The translations under genes and the position numbers were made by a program. A stretch of 64,000 nt of DNA from Amycolatopsis orientalis DSM 40040 = KCTC 9412. GTDB taxonomy: Bacteria > Actinomycetota > Actinomycetes > Mycobacteriales > Pseudonocardiaceae. Positions 51,292 to 58,822 of the stretch are shown piece after piece; position 1 is the first letter of the stretch; each line of letters begins with the position of its first letter. The stretch spans positions 186,001-250,000 of the forward strand of contig NZ_ASJB01000099.1 in the NCBI RefSeq assembly GCF_000478275.1, in the 5' to 3' direction. The notes beneath the pieces are model-generated. The model had not been told where the DNA came from. It saw only the letters and a list, made by a program, of their open reading frames with translations, and did no database searches.

Positions 51292-51936
51292 CTACCTCTC
51301 GGTACCGGGTGCCGCGTTCTCCAGCAGTGCGGCCACCGTGGCGTTCCAGGTGGGCAGCGCGTGCCGCGATTTGTAGCGCTGCAGCGCGGAAAGTGTCTCC
51401 CTGTCGACACACACCCAGGCGCTGCCGGGAAAATGCAGGTCGACGGTCTCCCGCCACACCTTCACCGGCAGTCCGTAGGACGCCTCCTTGCTCCATGGCA
51501 CCTGCCGCACCGACAGCCGGCCGTCTTGGGTACTGAAGATGGTGCCACTGAACAACAACAGCAGGGGGATCACGCCGTCGGTGACCGAGGTGAAGTACTT
51601 GGTCGACGCGATCTCCAGGTCGTAGGTGACCGGCACCGGCAGATCGATGGTCGTGTTCCCGGTGAATCCCGGCACCATGGCGGACACCGTGATGAACTGC
51701 ATCGGCTTGACGGTGTCCGCCCACCGGCCGGTGTCGCCGAACAGGTCGTGCAGCTGCTCGGCCTCCTCCGCCGAATAGCGCCGCCGGTGCGGTTCGATCC
51801 GGATCTGGCAGCGCAGTGCGATCGCTTCCACCCGCTCGCCGCCGGTCTCGGTGATCCGCAGCCGCAGGGTCAAGCTCGGCACGACGCCGTAGCGCTCAGG
51901 CTCGGCGCCGACACAGTCGAAGTCCAGCTCAGTCAC
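51292..51936 (-). CDS. DUF6084-like hydrogenase-cluster protein
   Basis: 214-aa protein without signal or membrane helix, matching the pattern of the DUF6084 proteins found in actinobacterial hydrogenase loci (MTELDFDCVGAEPERYGVVP; ALRCQIRIEPHRRRYSAEEA; TYDLEIASTKYFTSVTDGVI; KEASYGLPVKVWRETVDLHF). Function unknown. The beta-rich sequence and EPHRRRY block resemble a structural or scaffold protein rather than an enzyme. It starts 3 bp before the stop of the DUF5947-like gene in the direction of transcription and so is tightly linked. Confidence 0.72.
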   Translation of the reverse strand: MTELDFDCVGAEPERYGVVPSLTLRLRITETGGERVEAIALRCQIRIEPHRRRYSAEEAEQLHDLFGDTGRWADTVKPMQFITVSAMVPGFTGNTTIDLPVPVTYDLEIASTKYFTSVTDGVIPLLLLFSGTIFSTQDGRLSVRQVPWSKEASYGLPVKVWRETVDLHFPGSAWVCVDRETLSALQRYKSRHALPTWNATVAALLENAAPGTER

Positions 51937-51939
51937 GTC

Positions 51940-52587
51940 TCACTCCTGTTCGCCGAACGGCCGGGTCGCGGACCGGACATCGGCGAAGAACTCCTCGATG
52001 TGGTCGCGTGCCTCCTGGCCTCCGTCGAATCCCTTCCAATACCTCCGCACCGTGCCGACCAGCCGATAGCAGACGTCGATCGGGACGAGGTACGCCTCGA
52101 CCCGATCGTCCGTGGTGTGGATCAGGATGGCCTCGACCTCGGGTTCGGCCGCGGCCAGCAAGGGATGGGTCACCGCCAGATCGGCAAGGGCGTCCAGGTT
52201 CAGCAGGCATTCGGTGGCACCCGCCGGACTGGGGTAGAACGCCGCCGTGCCCCCGCCACCACGCAACAGGAAGGCCGCTCCCACCGGGATGCCGAGGCCG
52301 TCCCACTCGGCTTTGACCAGCGGGTGCTCGTCGTCGCGCAGATAGCGGTCCGGCACCGCCCGGTACCTGCCACCGCCCGCCTCCGGACTGGTGAACAGCA
52401 GGAAACAAGCACGGCAGGTGCACAGTATCGAGCGATGCTCGGTGTCGACGACGTGGCCGTGCCAATGCCCGGTCGGCTTGACGCACAACTCGCACTTCTC
52501 CTCGGCCGGATGCGACGACGGCCGTGGAGGCGCCGGTGCGGGTTCGGCGGGGCCGACGAAGCGCCGCAGACCGGCTCGTCGGATCAC
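51940..52587 (-). CDS. DUF5947-like Cys-rich hydrogenase-cluster protein
   Basis: 215-aa protein with an N-terminal Cys/His-rich segment (KCELCVKPTGHWHGHVVDTE then ILCTCRACFLLF) that could bind zinc or iron, followed by an alpha/beta domain (FYPSPAGATECLLNLDALAD; EAILIHTTDDRVEAYLVPID; WKGFDGGQEARDHIEEFFAD). It resembles the DUF5947 proteins of group 1h hydrogenase loci. GTG 52587 overlaps the NifU-like stop by 4 bp. A rubredoxin-like electron carrier or assembly role is possible. Confidence 0.72.
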   Translation of the reverse strand: MIRRAGLRRFVGPAEPAPAPPRPSSHPAEEKCELCVKPTGHWHGHVVDTEHRSILCTCRACFLLFTSPEAGGGRYRAVPDRYLRDDEHPLVKAEWDGLGIPVGAAFLLRGGGGTAAFYPSPAGATECLLNLDALADLAVTHPLLAAAEPEVEAILIHTTDDRVEAYLVPIDVCYRLVGTVRRYWKGFDGGQEARDHIEEFFADVRSATRPFGEQE

Positions 52588-53201
52588 GACGGCACCGCCT
52601 TCGGCACCTCGGGCGAGGCGCTCCAGCCATGTCCCGCGCCACCAGCGGACGGCTCGGGAGCATGCCAGCCGTCGGGCGGTCCCATACCGACCTGGAACAC
52701 CGGGAGGGTCTCCGGCTCCCGGGCACTGACACCGTCGACCTCGACTCCGGCGATCTCGGGTGCGGCCCGCTCGATCGCGCCTTCGATGGTCATCTTGACC
52801 GTCATGGCCGAAGACGGGCACCCCTCACAGTTGCCTTCGAGACGCAGCCGGGCGATCCCGTCGCCGTCGACTCCGAGGTATTCGACCCCGCCCGCGTGTG
52901 AACCGAGATACGGCCGGACCTGGTCCAGCGCCTGCTGGATCCTGGTGTCGACGTCGACCGGATGCAGGTCGTGCAAGAGCAGCAGGCTGCCGACCAGGTC
53001 GTCGTCGGCCAACCGGAGCAGGACGGCCCGATCGTGCTCGGCCAGCAGGACGGCGACTCGCTCGAGTCCTTCGCCGTACATGCCGACCACCAGCCGGATC
53101 AGCTCCTCCGTGACCTGTTTGCCGCGGCCGTCCGGCAGCTCGCGAAGCAGGTTTTCCATCCGCTCGCCGATCATGTCGGCCGTCCTCGACATCCGGGCCA
53201 T
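52584..53201 (-). CDS. NifU-like Fe-S scaffold domain protein
   Basis: 205-aa protein. A helical N-terminal half (ERMENLLRELPDGRGKQVTE; ERVAVLLAEHDRAVLLRLAD) is followed by a NifU C-terminal domain with the C-x-x-C scaffold motif (GNCEGCPSSAMTVKMTIEGA). It probably inserts or repairs the Fe-S clusters of the hydrogenase small subunit. ATG 53201 shares one base with the large-subunit stop (TGATG); ATG 53192 has better spacing to AGGAG and is an alternative start. Confidence 0.83.
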   Translation of the reverse strand: MARMSRTADMIGERMENLLRELPDGRGKQVTEELIRLVVGMYGEGLERVAVLLAEHDRAVLLRLADDDLVGSLLLLHDLHPVDVDTRIQQALDQVRPYLGSHAGGVEYLGVDGDGIARLRLEGNCEGCPSSAMTVKMTIEGAIERAAPEIAGVEVDGVSAREPETLPVFQVGMGPPDGWHAPEPSAGGAGHGWSASPEVPKAVPS

Positions 53202-54973
53202 CACTCCTGGTACTCGGCGTTGAACGCGTGGGGCGTGTGGTACTTCGTGATCTCCTTGCCCGCTCCCACCGACATGTGAACCCCACACGGCAGACACGGA
53301 TCGAAGCTGCGCACCGCGCGCATGATGTCGATACCCTTGAAGTTCTCCGGCGGGTTCTCCTCGAAGATCGGGGTGTTCTGCACAGCGTCCTCGTACGGGC
53401 CAGGGGTGCCGTAGGTATCACGCACGCTTCCGTTCCACGGTGTCGGCGGATACGGGTGATAGTTGGCGATCTTGCCGCCCTTGATGACCATGTGGTGCGA
53501 GAGCGCGCCGCGCACGGCTTCGGTGAACCCGCAGCTGGCGGCCTCATCGGGGACGGTGAACTTCTCCCAGGTACTGGTGTTCCCGCCCCGGATCTCCGCC
53601 AGCGCCTTCTCCGCGAAATGCAGGGCCATGCCCGCGGCGTAGGCCTGGAAATAGCTTCGCGCGCGGTTGCGCTCCAGCGCGTTGCTCCATTGTGGAATCT
53701 TCCATTCGAAGCTCACCGCGGGCTTGAGCGCCGTCCGCGGCAGGTCGATCCGCACGCTGTGCCCGGTCGACTTGACGTAGTCGGTGTCGACCAGTCCGGC
53801 GAGGGCGGTCACCCACAGTCTCGCGAGCGGTCCGCCGCCGGTGTCCAGCGCCAGGTGATCGGTGCCGTCGAACCACCGCGGCGACATGGTCCACGAATAC
53901 TTGTCGTCGAAGTCGCGCTTGGCCGGCCGCGGAATGGTGTGCTGGTTCCACGGATGGCGCCGGTCGACCGGATTGCCGAGCGGATCGCGCCGCACGAACA
54001 TCTCCCGGTCCTCCCAGTCCTCGTAGAACGAGTGACCGAGCAGGATACGGATGCCGAGGTTGATGTCGACCAGACTGGTGGTGACGAGCTTGCCGTCCAC
54101 CACGACGCCCGGCGTGACGAACATCTTACGGCCCCAGTGCTCCATGTTCTCGTAGGTGAAGTCGCAGTGGGCGGGATCGTTGAGGCTGCCCCAGCAACCG
54201 AGGAGGACGCGCCGCCTGCCGACCTGTTCGTAGCCGGGCAAGGCCTCGTAGAAGAAGTCGAACAGGTCGTCGTGCATCGGCACGACCTTCTTCATGAACT
54301 CGACATAGCGCATCAAGCGGGTCAGGTAGTCGGTGAACAGCTGCACCGTCGCCACCGTGCCGACCCCGCCGGGGTACAACGTGGACGGGTGAACATGCCG
54401 CCCCTCCATCAGGCAGAACATCTCCCTGGTGTACCGGGAGACATGCAATGCCTCCCGGTAGAACTCGCCCTGCAGAGGATTCAGCGATCGCATGATGTCA
54501 CCGATGGTGCGCATCCCGTGCTCCGCGGCGTGCGGGGATTCGGTGCGGTTGGCCAGTTCCAGTACCCCGGGGTTGGTCTCGGCGACCATCCGCTCGCAGT
54601 AGTCCACGCCGACCAGGTTCTCCTGGAAGATGTTGTGGTCGAACATGTACTCGGCGGCCTCGCCGAGGTTGATGATCCATTCGGCGAGATGCGGCGGGCG
54701 CACGCCGTAGGCCATGTTCTGGGTGTAGACCGAGCAGGTGGCGTGGTTGTCGCCGCATATCCCGCAGATCCTGCTGGTGATGAAGTGCGCGTCGCGCGGA
54801 TCCTTGCCCTTCATGAAGATGCTGTAACCCCGGAAGATCGACGAAGTGCTGTGACACTCGACGACCTCCTTCTTGGCGAAGTCGATCTTCGTGTAGATGC
54901 CGAGGCTGCCGACGATCCGGGTGATCGGATCCCACGCCATCTCCACCAAGCCGGGGTTCCGCGTGTCTGTCAT
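53201..54973 (-). CDS. hhyL: [NiFe]-hydrogenase large subunit, group 1h
   Basis: 590-aa catalytic subunit. The L1 motif (RICGICGDNHATC, C70 and C73) and L2 motif (FDPCLPCGVHM, C560 and C563) give the four Ni ligands. Twenty-four residues follow His566 (MSVGAGKEITKYHTPHAFNA...), the extension normally removed by a maturation endopeptidase, one of which is encoded at 60162. YTQNMAYGVRPPHLAEW and the long insert WNQHTIPRPAKRDFDDKYSW are typical of the actinobacterial high-affinity enzymes that oxidise atmospheric H2. It is preceded by hhyS with a 19-bp gap. Confidence 0.95.
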   Translation of the reverse strand: MTDTRNPGLVEMAWDPITRIVGSLGIYTKIDFAKKEVVECHSTSSIFRGYSIFMKGKDPRDAHFITSRICGICGDNHATCSVYTQNMAYGVRPPHLAEWIINLGEAAEYMFDHNIFQENLVGVDYCERMVAETNPGVLELANRTESPHAAEHGMRTIGDIMRSLNPLQGEFYREALHVSRYTREMFCLMEGRHVHPSTLYPGGVGTVATVQLFTDYLTRLMRYVEFMKKVVPMHDDLFDFFYEALPGYEQVGRRRVLLGCWGSLNDPAHCDFTYENMEHWGRKMFVTPGVVVDGKLVTTSLVDINLGIRILLGHSFYEDWEDREMFVRRDPLGNPVDRRHPWNQHTIPRPAKRDFDDKYSWTMSPRWFDGTDHLALDTGGGPLARLWVTALAGLVDTDYVKSTGHSVRIDLPRTALKPAVSFEWKIPQWSNALERNRARSYFQAYAAGMALHFAEKALAEIRGGNTSTWEKFTVPDEAASCGFTEAVRGALSHHMVIKGGKIANYHPYPPTPWNGSVRDTYGTPGPYEDAVQNTPIFEENPPENFKGIDIMRAVRSFDPCLPCGVHMSVGAGKEITKYHTPHAFNAEYQE

Positions 54974-54992
54974 CGATGGATCCTCGCTCCGT

Positions 54993-56069
54993 TCACCAGT
55001 TGGATTTGTAGCCGGTCGTCAAGGAATTGCCCTTGTGCCGCCATTTCGGCTCTTCGTCGGCCGTCCTCATCGTGAAGCCGCGTAGCGCGCGGATGACCGT
55101 CCCGTAGGCGGTGGTCGCCGCGGCGGACACCTTCGACCCGGGCGGTTCGTCCATGAAGGGCATGAACTTGTCCGGGAAACCCGGCATGGTGCAGGCGATG
55201 CAGATGCCACCGACATTCGGACAGCCACCGACGCCGTTGATCCAGCCACGTTTGGGGACGTTGCACTTGACCACGGGCCCCCAGCAGCCGAGCTTCACAA
55301 GGCACTTCGACGAGCCGTACTCGGTGGCGAATTCCCCCTGCTCGTAGTAACCCGCCCTGTCACAGCCTTCGTGCACGGTGGCGCCGAAGAGCCACTGGGG
55401 GCGCAATGCCTCGTCGAGCGGGATCATCGGAGCCTGCCCGGCCGCCTGGAACAGCAGGTAGAGGATGGTCTCCGAGAGGTTGTCCGGATGAGTCGGGCAA
55501 CCGGGAACGCACACGATCGGGATCCCCGCCTTGGACCGCCATTCCCACCCGAGGTAGTCCGGCACGCCCATCGCGCCGGTGGGGTTGCCCGCCATCGCGT
55601 GAATACCGCCGTAGGTGGCGCAGGTACCCACGGCGAGGACCACCAATGCCTTGGGGGCGAGGCGGTCCAGCCATTCGCTCGTGGTCATCGGCTGGCCGGT
55701 CGCCGGGTCGTTGCCGAACCCGCACCAGTAGCCCTCGGTCTTGATCGCTTCGTTCGGGATGGATCCCTCGACGACCAGCACGAAGGGATCGAGTTCACCG
55801 CGGTCGGCTTTGTGCCACCACTCGATGAACGTGTCGGCGCCCGTTTCCGGACCGCATTCGAAATCGATCAGCGGCCAGTGCACCTCGACCTTCGGCAGAC
55901 CGGGTAACGCGCCGAGGACGATGTCCTCGACACTCGGTTGGGTCGCGGCCGTCAACGCGACGGAGTCGCCGTCACAACCGAGACCGCCGTTCATCCACAG
56001 GATATGCACGACCAGCTCGTCTGCCGACTCCGGTTTCGAGGCTTCCACTGCCCTATCGGCCGTGGCCAT
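54993..56069 (-). CDS. hhyS: [NiFe]-hydrogenase small subunit, group 1h
   Basis: 358-aa Fe-S subunit carrying three clusters. At the proximal cluster the usual C-x-x-C reads LGCDGD, so Cys32 is followed by Asp35, the 3Cys-1Asp ligation described for the O2-tolerant actinobacterial-type enzyme. Other ligands lie in VGTCATYGG, VPGCPTHP, HEGCDRAG, LGCWGPVVKC and GGCPNVGGICIACTMPGFP. There is no Tat signal peptide and no C-terminal anchor. AGGAGGT lies upstream of ATG 56069. It is the first gene of the leftward structural operon. Confidence 0.94.
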   Translation of the reverse strand: MATADRAVEASKPESADELVVHILWMNGGLGCDGDSVALTAATQPSVEDIVLGALPGLPKVEVHWPLIDFECGPETGADTFIEWWHKADRGELDPFVLVVEGSIPNEAIKTEGYWCGFGNDPATGQPMTTSEWLDRLAPKALVVLAVGTCATYGGIHAMAGNPTGAMGVPDYLGWEWRSKAGIPIVCVPGCPTHPDNLSETILYLLFQAAGQAPMIPLDEALRPQWLFGATVHEGCDRAGYYEQGEFATEYGSSKCLVKLGCWGPVVKCNVPKRGWINGVGGCPNVGGICIACTMPGFPDKFMPFMDEPPGSKVSAAATTAYGTVIRALRGFTMRTADEEPKWRHKGNSLTTGYKSNW

Positions 56070-56364
56070 CGATGACTACCTCCTAGAGAGCGGTTCGAAC
56101 CGCAATCGAAATGAACGAGCACACGGCGGGATCGGTGAAAGATCGACCTGTCTGCTCGCGAAACGGTGAAGAAGACGACCTTCGAAAGATCGGCGCTTCC
56201 GGTTTCCGGCCAGCATCACGGTAGACCTCGTCCGTGTGCGGCGGCAAGGACACCCGGCACCTGGACGGGATACATAATCATGTACTCCGGTTGCCCGCTC
56301 CACCTTGGGGCGCGTAGATGTACACCTGTACGCTGGTCGGACTCGGCAGACGGGCGGGGTTCAC
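56070..56364. promoter_or_regulatory. Divergent promoter region of the hydrogenase locus
   Basis: 295-bp gap between hhyS (leftward) and the regulator gene (rightward). It holds the likely promoters of both. Visible features are a direct repeat GAAAGATCG (about 56139 and 56178), a low-GC stretch TACATAATCATGTAC near 56270, and TGTACACCTGTACG near 56320, all candidate regulator sites. No known box was matched. Confidence 0.4.
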
Positions 56365-56922
56365 GTGGGAGTTTCGGATTTCTCAGAACTGAAGACGCCC
56401 ATTGAGCTACTTCCTGTCGTCGTCCTTTCCAAGATCTTTCCGGCCCGCCCGTCGTCGATTCCGGACATCCGTGAATTTGTCCGGCATTCCCTGGCGGAGT
56501 CGCCACTCACCGACGAAGACAACCGCGAGGTGAGCCAGACTGTCTTCCGGGCACTGCTCGACGCGGCCGGCCCGACCGGGACGATCCAGATCTCGTTCCG
56601 GATCTTCCCGGAACACGTCGAGGTCGACGTCCTGCATTCGCATTCCGGGCAACCGGGCGAGCCCACTCTCGCGCAGGTGGCCGAACTGGAGGCCACGATG
56701 CCGCCACCGCAGGCCCAGTCGGCGCATCCCGGGCAGGCGGCGACCTTTTCCGAGTGGATGGCCGACGTGCTGCGACGGGAAGGACTCACGCAGGAGGCGG
56801 CGGCCAGGCAGCTCGGCGTTTCGGTGAAGACCGTCGGGCGATGGGTGGGTGGCGAGACCGAGCCGAGGATGCGTGACCTGCGCCGCCTGCAAGAACGTTT
56901 CGGCCAGCCACCACTGACCTGA
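56365..56922 (+). CDS. XRE-type regulator with degenerate N-terminal domain
   Basis: 185-aa protein. The C-terminal ~65 residues are a clear XRE/Cro helix-turn-helix (EWMADVLRREGLTQEAAARQ, LGVSVKTVGRWVGGETEPRM). The N-terminal ~110 residues (TGTIQISFRIFPEHVEVDVL) look like part of a GHKL ATPase/anti-sigma fold or a new sensor domain. A Pro/Gln-rich linker (TMPPPQAQSAHPGQ) joins them. It is divergent from hhyS and is the likely regulator of hydrogenase expression, which in related bacteria rises on carbon starvation. GTG 56365 is assumed as start; an upstream ATG frame is open too. Confidence 0.72.
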   Translation: MGVSDFSELKTPIELLPVVVLSKIFPARPSSIPDIREFVRHSLAESPLTDEDNREVSQTVFRALLDAAGPTGTIQISFRIFPEHVEVDVLHSHSGQPGEPTLAQVAELEATMPPPQAQSAHPGQAATFSEWMADVLRREGLTQEAAARQLGVSVKTVGRWVGGETEPRMRDLRRLQERFGQPPLT

Positions 56923-57279
56923 TCCGGCGATCGAAAGAACCCCATCCGGGGACTCCTGTCACCGAAATGCACGATTGACGGGTCAGCGAAGCCGGCGAAC
57001 ACTGATGCCTCGTTCCTGCCGGACAAAGGTGTCCGAAGCAATTCGATGACGCAAGGACCCCGCGCACGAACGTCGGCCCGCGCGGGATTATCCGAGTGCG
57101 AAGTTTGTAGCGCGTCTTCAACGACACGATGACCGGGCGCTCGGCGCCATCGAGGACGACAGGGGCACACAGCTGCCCGGAAAGAATGGATCTTCGGCGC
57201 GAAGCACACTTTGATCAACGGTGAATTCCACACCACGCATGCCCGACTGTCTGTCCTAAACCCCATAAGGAATCCGATC
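56923..57279. other. 357-bp region upstream of the SIS/hyp operon
   Basis: No gene supported. It should contain the promoter of the maturation operon, since the next gene has a good AAGGAA ribosome binding site (57267-57272) at its right end. A short in-frame upstream extension of the SIS gene (from 57211) exists but has poor codon use. Confidence 0.4.
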
Positions 57280-57906
57280 GTGACAGAATTGTCGCGTTCC
57301 GGCGATGCCAATGTTCTCGACGCATTGGTCGATCGTCGTATCCGACCCTTGCATGACCTTGCCGAACACGCCGGCGACATCGCCCGCGCCTGCCACAGCA
57401 TGGCGACCCGGTTCCGGCGAGGGGGAAAACTCCTGGTATTCGGCAACGGTGGCCCGAGTACTGATGCCCAGCATGTCGCGGTCGAGTTCGTACACCCGGT
57501 CATAGTCGGGAAACGGGCCCTACCCGCCCTTTCCCTGACGTCGGACGTCGCCACACTCACCGGGATCGCCAACCGGGAAGGGCTGGCCGAGGCCTTCGCC
57601 CACCAGATCCGTTTCCTGTCCGAACCGCGAGACATCGCGCTCGGCCTGTCCACCGACGGCGACTGCGTCAACGTGCTGCGCGGACTCGAAAAGGCGCGCG
57701 ACCTCGGCATGCTGACCGTCGCGCTGACCGGTGGCCACGGTGGCGCCATCGCCGCCCGCGGCGCCGCCGACCATGTGCTGATCGCCGCGTCGGCGGATCC
57801 CAGGGTGGTCAAAGAGGTACACGTGACGATGTACCACATTCTCTGGGAGCTGGTTCACGTCTTCTTCGAACATCCTGGGGCGCTGGAGAGGGACACGACT
57901 GCATGA
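57280..57906 (+). CDS. SIS-domain protein (GmhA-like), hydrogenase cluster, first copy
   Basis: 208-aa sugar-isomerase (SIS) fold protein of the phosphoheptose isomerase type. The phosphosugar-binding loop GNGGPSTDAQHVAVEF and the second loop LGLSTDGDCVNVLRGLEKAR are present; in GmhA the first reads GNGGSAADAQH. Lipopolysaccharide heptose is not expected in this bacterium, so the substrate is something else. It is first in the maturation operon, with ATGA overlap to the HypC-like gene. A homologue follows two genes later. Confidence 0.82.
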   Translation: MTELSRSGDANVLDALVDRRIRPLHDLAEHAGDIARACHSMATRFRRGGKLLVFGNGGPSTDAQHVAVEFVHPVIVGKRALPALSLTSDVATLTGIANREGLAEAFAHQIRFLSEPRDIALGLSTDGDCVNVLRGLEKARDLGMLTVALTGGHGGAIAARGAADHVLIAASADPRVVKEVHVTMYHILWELVHVFFEHPGALERDTTA

Positions 57907-58124
57907 AGATTCCTGAATGTCGTGACGACGTCTGCCTGACCTGCTCCGACTCCGCGGTCTCCGTCGCCGTTCTCCGCCTGCTGGACGATCGGTTCGCCAT
58001 CGTGCGCACGGCATCCGGCGGCGAAGACCGAGTGAGCGTCGCGCTGGTCACCGCTCAGGTCGGCGACACCATCCTGGTGCACGCCGGCGAAGCCATCGCG
58101 GTCGTGGGGGCGGGCGGCAGATGA
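57903..58124 (+). CDS. HypC/HupF-like chaperone, atypical N-terminus
   Basis: 73-aa HypC-family beta-barrel protein (AVLRLLDDRFAIVRTASGGE; VSVALVTAQVGDTILVHAGE; AIAVV). True HypC begins Met-Cys, and the exposed Cys2 carries the Fe(CN)2CO unit to the large subunit. Here the Cys cluster is internal (ECRDDVCLTCSDSA), so cofactor handling must differ. It overlaps both flanking SIS genes by 4 bp, forming a tight SIS-HypC-like-SIS unit. A canonical hypC lies further down the operon. Confidence 0.78.
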   Translation: MKIPECRDDVCLTCSDSAVSVAVLRLLDDRFAIVRTASGGEDRVSVALVTAQVGDTILVHAGEAIAVVGAGGR

Positions 58125-58822
58125 ACGGGACCGACGACACCTACTCGCCGCCCGCCGAGGATGTCCGCTCGCTCTATCCGTTCCTCTACCGGGATCCATC
58201 CGACGTCGACTCCGTACTGGAACAGGCCCGTCAGTCCATAGTGGACAAGGCACGGCTGATCATCGAACTGCGGGAGTCCGTATTCGCCCGGAACGGGGGA
58301 CGGATGCTGGAATGCGCCGAAGCGATGGCGCGCCGCTTCACCGACGGCGGACGGCTGCTGGCGTTCGGCAACGGTGGCAGCTCGACCGACGCGCAGGACC
58401 TGGCCAGTCTCTTCCTCAGTCCGGCGGACGGACCCGGCGGCGCCTCGCCTGCCCTGCCCGCCTTCGGCCTGACCAACGATATCGCGGTGATCACCGCGCT
58501 GAGCAACGACATCGGCTTCGATGTGGTGTTCGCCCGGCAGATCGCCGCCTTCGCGAAGTCGTGCGACATCGCGGTCGGCCTGTCCACCAGCGGTAACTCC
58601 GCCAACCTGCTACAGGGCTTCGACGAAGCAGGCAAACGAGGCCTGCTCACGGTCGGGATCACCGGCTACGACGGCGGCAAGATGGCCGAGCTGGACAGCA
58701 TCGACTACCTGTTCGTGGTCCCGTCTCCGTCGGTGCACCGCGTCCAAGAAGCGCAGACCACGCTCTACCACGCGTTGTGGGAACTGGTCGTCGACAACCT
58801 CGCGAAGCGGGTGAGACCGTGA
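58121..58822 (+). CDS. SIS-domain protein, hydrogenase cluster, second copy
   Basis: 233-aa SIS-fold protein related to the first copy but with an N-terminal extension (SLYPFLYRDPSDVDSVLEQA). The phosphosugar loop is GNGGSSTDAQDLASLF and the second loop VGLSTSGNSANLLQGFDEAG, closer to GmhA/DiaA than in the first copy. SIS proteins act as dimers or tetramers, so a mixed complex of the two copies is possible. It overlaps the unknown 448-aa gene by 4 bp (GTGA). Confidence 0.82.
   Translation: MNGTDDTYSPPAEDVRSLYPFLYRDPSDVDSVLEQARQSIVDKARLIIELRESVFARNGGRMLECAEAMARRFTDGGRLLAFGNGGSSTDAQDLASLFLSPADGPGGASPALPAFGLTNDIAVITALSNDIGFDVVFARQIAAFAKSCDIAVGLSTSGNSANLLQGFDEAGKRGLLTVGITGYDGGKMAELDSIDYLFVVPSPSVHRVQEAQTTLYHALWELVVDNLAKRVRP

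Noticed and set aside
53228-55075. A 615-codon open frame on the plus strand
   Set aside because: Antisense to the hydrogenase large subunit; no recognisable domain.
57280-58822. SIS proteins as LPS heptose (GmhA) enzymes
   Set aside because: No other heptose genes, Gram-positive context, and both genes are embedded by overlaps in a hydrogenase operon.
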